Source: Candidatus Saccharimonadia bacterium
Lineage (GTDB): Bacteria > Patescibacteriota > Saccharimonadia > Saccharimonadales > Saccharimonadaceae
Assembly (NCBI GenBank): GCA_023257055.1
Contig: JALRDG010000072.1
Span: 1 to 8,813, forward strand
Length of the DNA: 8,813 bases
Direction of reading: 5' to 3'
Part shown: piece after piece, positions 6,448-8,813 of the stretch
Layout of the letters: every line of letters starts with the position of its first letter
Position numbering within the stretch: the stretch's first letter is position 1
The notes under the pieces: generated by a model
Database searches by the model: none
Seen by the model: the letters and a program-made list of their open reading frames with translations, nothing else
What the model was told of the DNA's origin: nothing
Translations under genes and position numbers: made by a program

Positions 6448-7086
6448 ATGTTGGATATTCTTGGCAGCGTGCCTGTCGAAGTGTACGCAGTGCTGGTTGC
6501 CGTGCTGGTAATCGGTGTGGTCGGATTCTTCGTGTATCGCTCCTCATGGTGGCAGCGACGCTTGATGGTCCGTGATGACCTGATGCTGAATGGTGCCGAC
6601 GAACGACTTCAGCAGCTGCAGGCCAGCAGGGAAGTCCTCGACGCGGACATCCGTCAGAATCACGAGGTATACTCGGATCGAAAGGCGAAACTGCTCGAAC
6701 GGCGCCTGGAGCTTGGCATTGACGAGCTGGAGCGTGAGATTCCTAAGCTGGAATCGGAGTCGCGTACGATTACCTCAGAGATTAAGGAAATTAACCGTGC
6801 GGTTGCCCGAGCAGAAAAACGTCGTCGTCGCTTCAGTAAGAAGAGTGGCACGACTGCGGCGGTAAAGAGACTGCCAATGACTGCCGACAGTGACACCGAG
6901 CCGGTGAACCTTGCAGAGCAGTACGATGCAGTTATCGACCGGCCCGAAGATGACGCCAAGCTTTTGGAAGACGTACCGCCAGCGCGCGTCATGCCGCTGA
7001 CGCCACCGTCGGACGAAACGTTTGGTAGCGGTTCGCACAGTGCCAGTCTGGACGATGACCGACGAGCTACGAATTTTCAAGCATAG
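6448..7086 (+). CDS. Membrane-anchored coiled-coil protein, function unknown
   Basis: No family is recognised in this 212-aa protein. A hydrophobic anchor spans residues 12-29 (VYAVLVAVLVIGVVGFFV) and is followed by Arg and Trp residues (RSSWWQRR), which by the positive-inside rule puts the long C-terminal part in the cytoplasm. Residues about 50-125 form a highly charged helix with a heptad-like pattern, probably a coiled coil. A basic patch EKRRRRFSKK (123-132) follows, then an acidic, Pro/Ser-rich and probably disordered tail to 212. The ATG at 6448 is preferred because the anchor begins a few residues later; GGGAG at 6440-6444 is rather close (3 nt) and AAGG at 6433-6436 is an alternative. 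The in-frame TTG at 6421 would add nine polar residues and is less likely. Anchor plus coiled coil resembles division or envelope scaffold proteins in layout only. Confidence 0.78.
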   Translation: MLDILGSVPVEVYAVLVAVLVIGVVGFFVYRSSWWQRRLMVRDDLMLNGADERLQQLQASREVLDADIRQNHEVYSDRKAKLLERRLELGIDELEREIPKLESESRTITSEIKEINRAVARAEKRRRRFSKKSGTTAAVKRLPMTADSDTEPVNLAEQYDAVIDRPEDDAKLLEDVPPARVMPLTPPSDETFGSGSHSASLDDDRRATNFQA

Positions 7087-7103
7087 TTTCTCGTGTGCGC
7101 TAT

Positions 7104-7151
7104 ACAGGAGGAATATTATTGCCTTGCTGCAATAATATTCCTCCTGTTTTT
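7104..7151 (+). terminator. Very strong intrinsic terminator after the coiled-coil protein gene
   Basis: A perfect 19-bp inverted repeat pairs 7104-7122 with 7129-7147, with loop CTTGCT (7123-7128). Five T residues (7147-7151) end the structure. It begins 17 nt after the stop at 7086. The left arm includes AGGAGG, which would be paired in the folded RNA. An unusually long uninterrupted stem for an ordinary terminator. Confidence 0.93.
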
Positions 7152-7182
7152 CATTGACGGCCGTATAAGCGCGTATCTACAA

Positions 7183-7191
7183 TGCTATACT
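7183..7191 (+). promoter_or_regulatory. Extended -10 promoter of the ABC exporter gene, leaderless
   Basis: TGCTATACT ends 6 nt before ATG 7198, so the expected start site coincides with the A of the start codon. AAGG at 7193-7196 is too close to act as a ribosome binding site. A TTGACG at 7154-7159 is 26 nt from the -10 hexamer, too far for a normal -35. Confidence 0.68.
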
Positions 7192-7197
7192 TAAGGC

Positions 7198-7989
7198 ATG
7201 TATTCACTCACGAGGGCACTTAGTTATGCTCAAAAATTATTCCCTTACTACTTAGGCGTCACGATCGCATCCATGCTGGTTGCGTTGGCGTCAATCGCCA
7301 TCCCATTCGTTTTAAGCGCAGCTACCGACCTAATGGTGCGTTCGATCGAAGGCGAGAATCCAGATATTCGCTTGGCACTTATCTTCGCCGGCTTGTTGTT
7401 TCTGCTTGATGCAGGTAGTACGATTGTACGTAATATTGGCGGCTATCTCGGAGATGTATTGGCAGCCCGCTTGAAGGCACAGCTTTCGACGCGGTATTAT
7501 GAACATCTTTTGAAATTGCCACAGCAATATTACGATGGTGAACTGACAGGTACAATTATCAATCGTCTGAATCGTGCTATTACCGAGGTATCGAACTTCG
7601 TGAATATGTTTGCGAATAATTTTTTCCAAATGTTGCTGACGACGGTTATTACGTTGATTGTCGTACTGTTTTATAGCTGGGAATTGGCCCTACTTGTTCT
7701 GATTTTATATCCACTATTCCTGTGGCTGACGGCTATTACGAGTAAAAAGTGGCAGTCGATGCAAACGAAAAAGAATGCCGAAAGTGACATTGCTAGCGGC
7801 CGTTTCGCGGAAGTCGTGACGCAAATAAAAGTTGTTAAGAGCTATGTGCAGGAAAAGCTTGAGCATCGTCATTTTAGGAAGCGATACAAGAAGACGGTCG
7901 CGTTGACGAAAGAGCAGTCGATCTATTGGCATAAAATGGATGTTGCGCGCGGCATGGTGCTGTCGGTTATCTTCTTTTCGCGATCATAG
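7198..7989 (+). pseudogene. ABC exporter, N-terminal membrane domain only (truncated at a foreign junction)
   Basis: The open frame gives 263 residues of an ABC-type exporter membrane domain (ABC_membrane family) that would normally be followed by a nucleotide-binding domain in a protein of about 580-600 aa. Membrane segments are seen near residues 16-40, 57-80, 135-158 and 160-182. Between them lies the typical second cytoplasmic loop: LLKLPQQYYDGELTGTIINR, then the N-R-x-x-x-E-V spacing that usually reads ND-x-x-x. The last residue that fits the family is about Phe260 (VIFF); SRS and the stop come from the adjoining foreign DNA. No Walker A, signature or Walker B motif is present, so the fragment could not work as a transporter. 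Its intact form probably exports a lipid, peptide or drug-like substrate as a half-transporter dimer; the substrate cannot be inferred. Most likely an assembly break rather than a true pseudogene. Confidence 0.85.
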
Positions 7990-7990
7990 A
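7966..7990. other. Junction between two unrelated sequences (probable chimera point)
   Basis: An ABC exporter reading rightward and a GcvT-family protein reading leftward both lose family-like sequence here, each running briefly into antisense of the other. Composition changes across the point: by hand count 7501-7560 has 22 G+C of 60, and 8221-8280 has 42 of 60. No inverted repeat, target-site duplication, transposase or attachment site is visible. The bases ATCTTCTTT and CGCGATC at the point could have been shared by both parents, giving a microhomology join. Confidence 0.8.
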
Positions 7991-8813
7991 AGGGCGGGTC
8001 CACAATCTCGCACTGTGCTTCACCTTTGTCGGCGCAATGCAGCGACAGTGTTCTTGTTGACCAATCTCCCGGCACTGCAAATCTGACGTAGCCCACCGCC
8101 AGTTTGAGGTAAGGGGAATAGGCGCCTGTCGTCACAACGCCAACCGGCTCATCGCCATCAAATAACTCGCATCCCGCACTCGGTATCAGATCCCGACAGA
8201 GCAGCCCGAAAAGCCGCTTGCCGGGCGGCGGGGCCAACAACGCCTCGCGGCCGATGAACCCGTCATTGGTCAAGTCCACGAATTTGTCCAACCCCGCCTC
8301 AGATGGCGTCATTGAAGAATCAAAATCGCTGCCGCTGTCCAAGATACCTGCCTCGATCCTGCGGATGTTCATCGATTGCATGCTTCCAAAGATCATTCCG
8401 CTGGGCGCGCCCGCTTCCATCAGGGCGTTCCATAGGCGCGGACAGTCAGTATCGTCACCCTGCGTGTAGATCTCATACCCCAATTCACCCGTCCAGCCAG
8501 TTCGGGAAATCAACAACTTCTGCCCATCAAGATCGAAAACGCCGCAGTGAAAGTAGCCAAAGTCGGCAGTGATTGCTCCCGATGAGACCGAGCGCATCAC
8601 CTCAAAGGACTGCGGACCCTGCAGTTGCAGGACACGCGACTGCGGGTCGGTGAGGCTCACATCAAACCCAAAACGATGCGCCAGAAACCAGGTATCCAGT
8701 TCGCCATCCGGATGAACGAACCAAAAACGAGTCGCCCCGAGCCGCAGCAGGATCCCATCAGCAAATAGCCCGCCATCGTGTGTGCACGCGACCACATAGC
8801 GCGCCCGACCGAT
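7968..8813 (-). CDS. GcvT-family folate-dependent aminomethyltransferase-like protein, fragment lacking both ends
   Basis: The minus-strand frame is open through the window edge (reading IGRARYVVAC and on), so the N-terminus lies outside; the GTG at 8795 is internal. Family evidence, in order: THDGGLFADGILLRLG, where GcvT proteins read DGG then a short beta strand; RVLQLQGPQSFEVM; LLISRTGWTGELGYEIY, matching the folate-site RTGYTGE motif; IRRIEAGI; TPSEAGLDKFVDL; FIGREALL; and the C-terminal barrel-like domain ending CEIVDPPFYDREKK. The visible part is about 275-280 aa; roughly the first 80-100 residues are missing. Beyond DREKKI the frame continues 14 codons to a stop at 7923, but those codons are antisense to the ABC gene and should not be believed. 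Such proteins move one-carbon units to tetrahydrofolate from glycine cleavage or from N-, S- or O-methyl donors. The specific substrate is unknown; canonical GcvT is not certain. Confidence 0.85.

Noticed and set aside
7154..7169. TTGACG followed by TATAAG as an additional promoter before the ABC gene
   Set aside because: The two elements are only 4 nt apart, far too close for a -35/-10 pair, and the TGCTATACT further down is better placed.
7923..7967. C-terminal extension of the GcvT-like frame (TDSTMPRATSILCQ)
   Set aside because: These codons are antisense to the ABC exporter and lie beyond the junction, so the stop at 7923 is accidental.
1..7970. Alternative genetic code (UGA recoded as glycine) as in some candidate phyla
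   Set aside because: pheS ends at a TGA that overlaps the pheT start and agrees with the normal PheS C-terminus, and no in-frame TGA interrupts any recognised protein, so the standard code fits.

Overview
The window holds one coherent stretch of about 8 kb of bacterial DNA (1 to about 7970), joined at its right end to unrelated DNA (about 7970 to 8813). The left part has moderate GC, standard-code stops (TAA, TAG, TGA), short intergenic gaps, several first-gene starts with the -10 box only 6-9 nt before the ATG, and small membrane or coiled-coil proteins I do not recognise beside ordinary housekeeping genes. I infer a Candidate Phyla Radiation bacterium, perhaps Candidatus Saccharibacteria. 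That rests on overall style and family variants, not on a marker such as 16S rRNA. The right part is visibly richer in GC and encodes a folate-dependent aminomethyltransferase-like protein of a proteobacterial flavour.

Layout. 1-533: C-terminal part of rmuC (+), cut by the window edge, ending in a perfect hairpin that can terminate both strands. 576-1487 (-): an aquaporin-family channel with a Lys/Ala/Thr-rich tail and a degenerate second NPA box, convergent with rmuC. 1488-1571: a compact divergent promoter region serving the channel (-) and an 84-aa single-membrane-segment protein (+, 1572-1826). 1878-5386: pheS and pheT, the two subunits of phenylalanyl-tRNA synthetase, with a 4-nt overlap; a 24-bp imperfect palindrome overlaps the presumed -35 region. 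5434-6348: a soluble acidic 304-aa protein of unknown function with its own near-consensus promoter. 6448-7086: an N-terminally anchored coiled-coil protein ending at a very strong terminator. 7198 to about 7977: the N-terminal membrane half of an ABC exporter, cut in mid-gene. From about 7970 to 8813 (-): a GcvT-family fragment lacking both ends.

How it fits together. Only pheS-pheT is a clear functional unit, making Phe-tRNA(Phe). The rest are neighbours rather than a pathway. The most interesting local signal is regulatory. The 9-mer TGCTATACT, an extended -10 box, occurs upstream of three genes. Four plus-strand genes without a usable Shine-Dalgarno have a -10 box placed so that transcription should begin within about 0-3 nt of the ATG (leaderless mRNA), whereas genes with a Shine-Dalgarno are internal to a transcript or have a longer leader. 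The abrupt loss of two unrelated genes at one point near 7970, with no mobile element, most simply means a chimeric contig. I do not see a convincing new multi-gene system here. No CRISPR array, tRNA, rRNA, IS element or attachment site was seen, and no gene-free stretch exceeds 300 bases.
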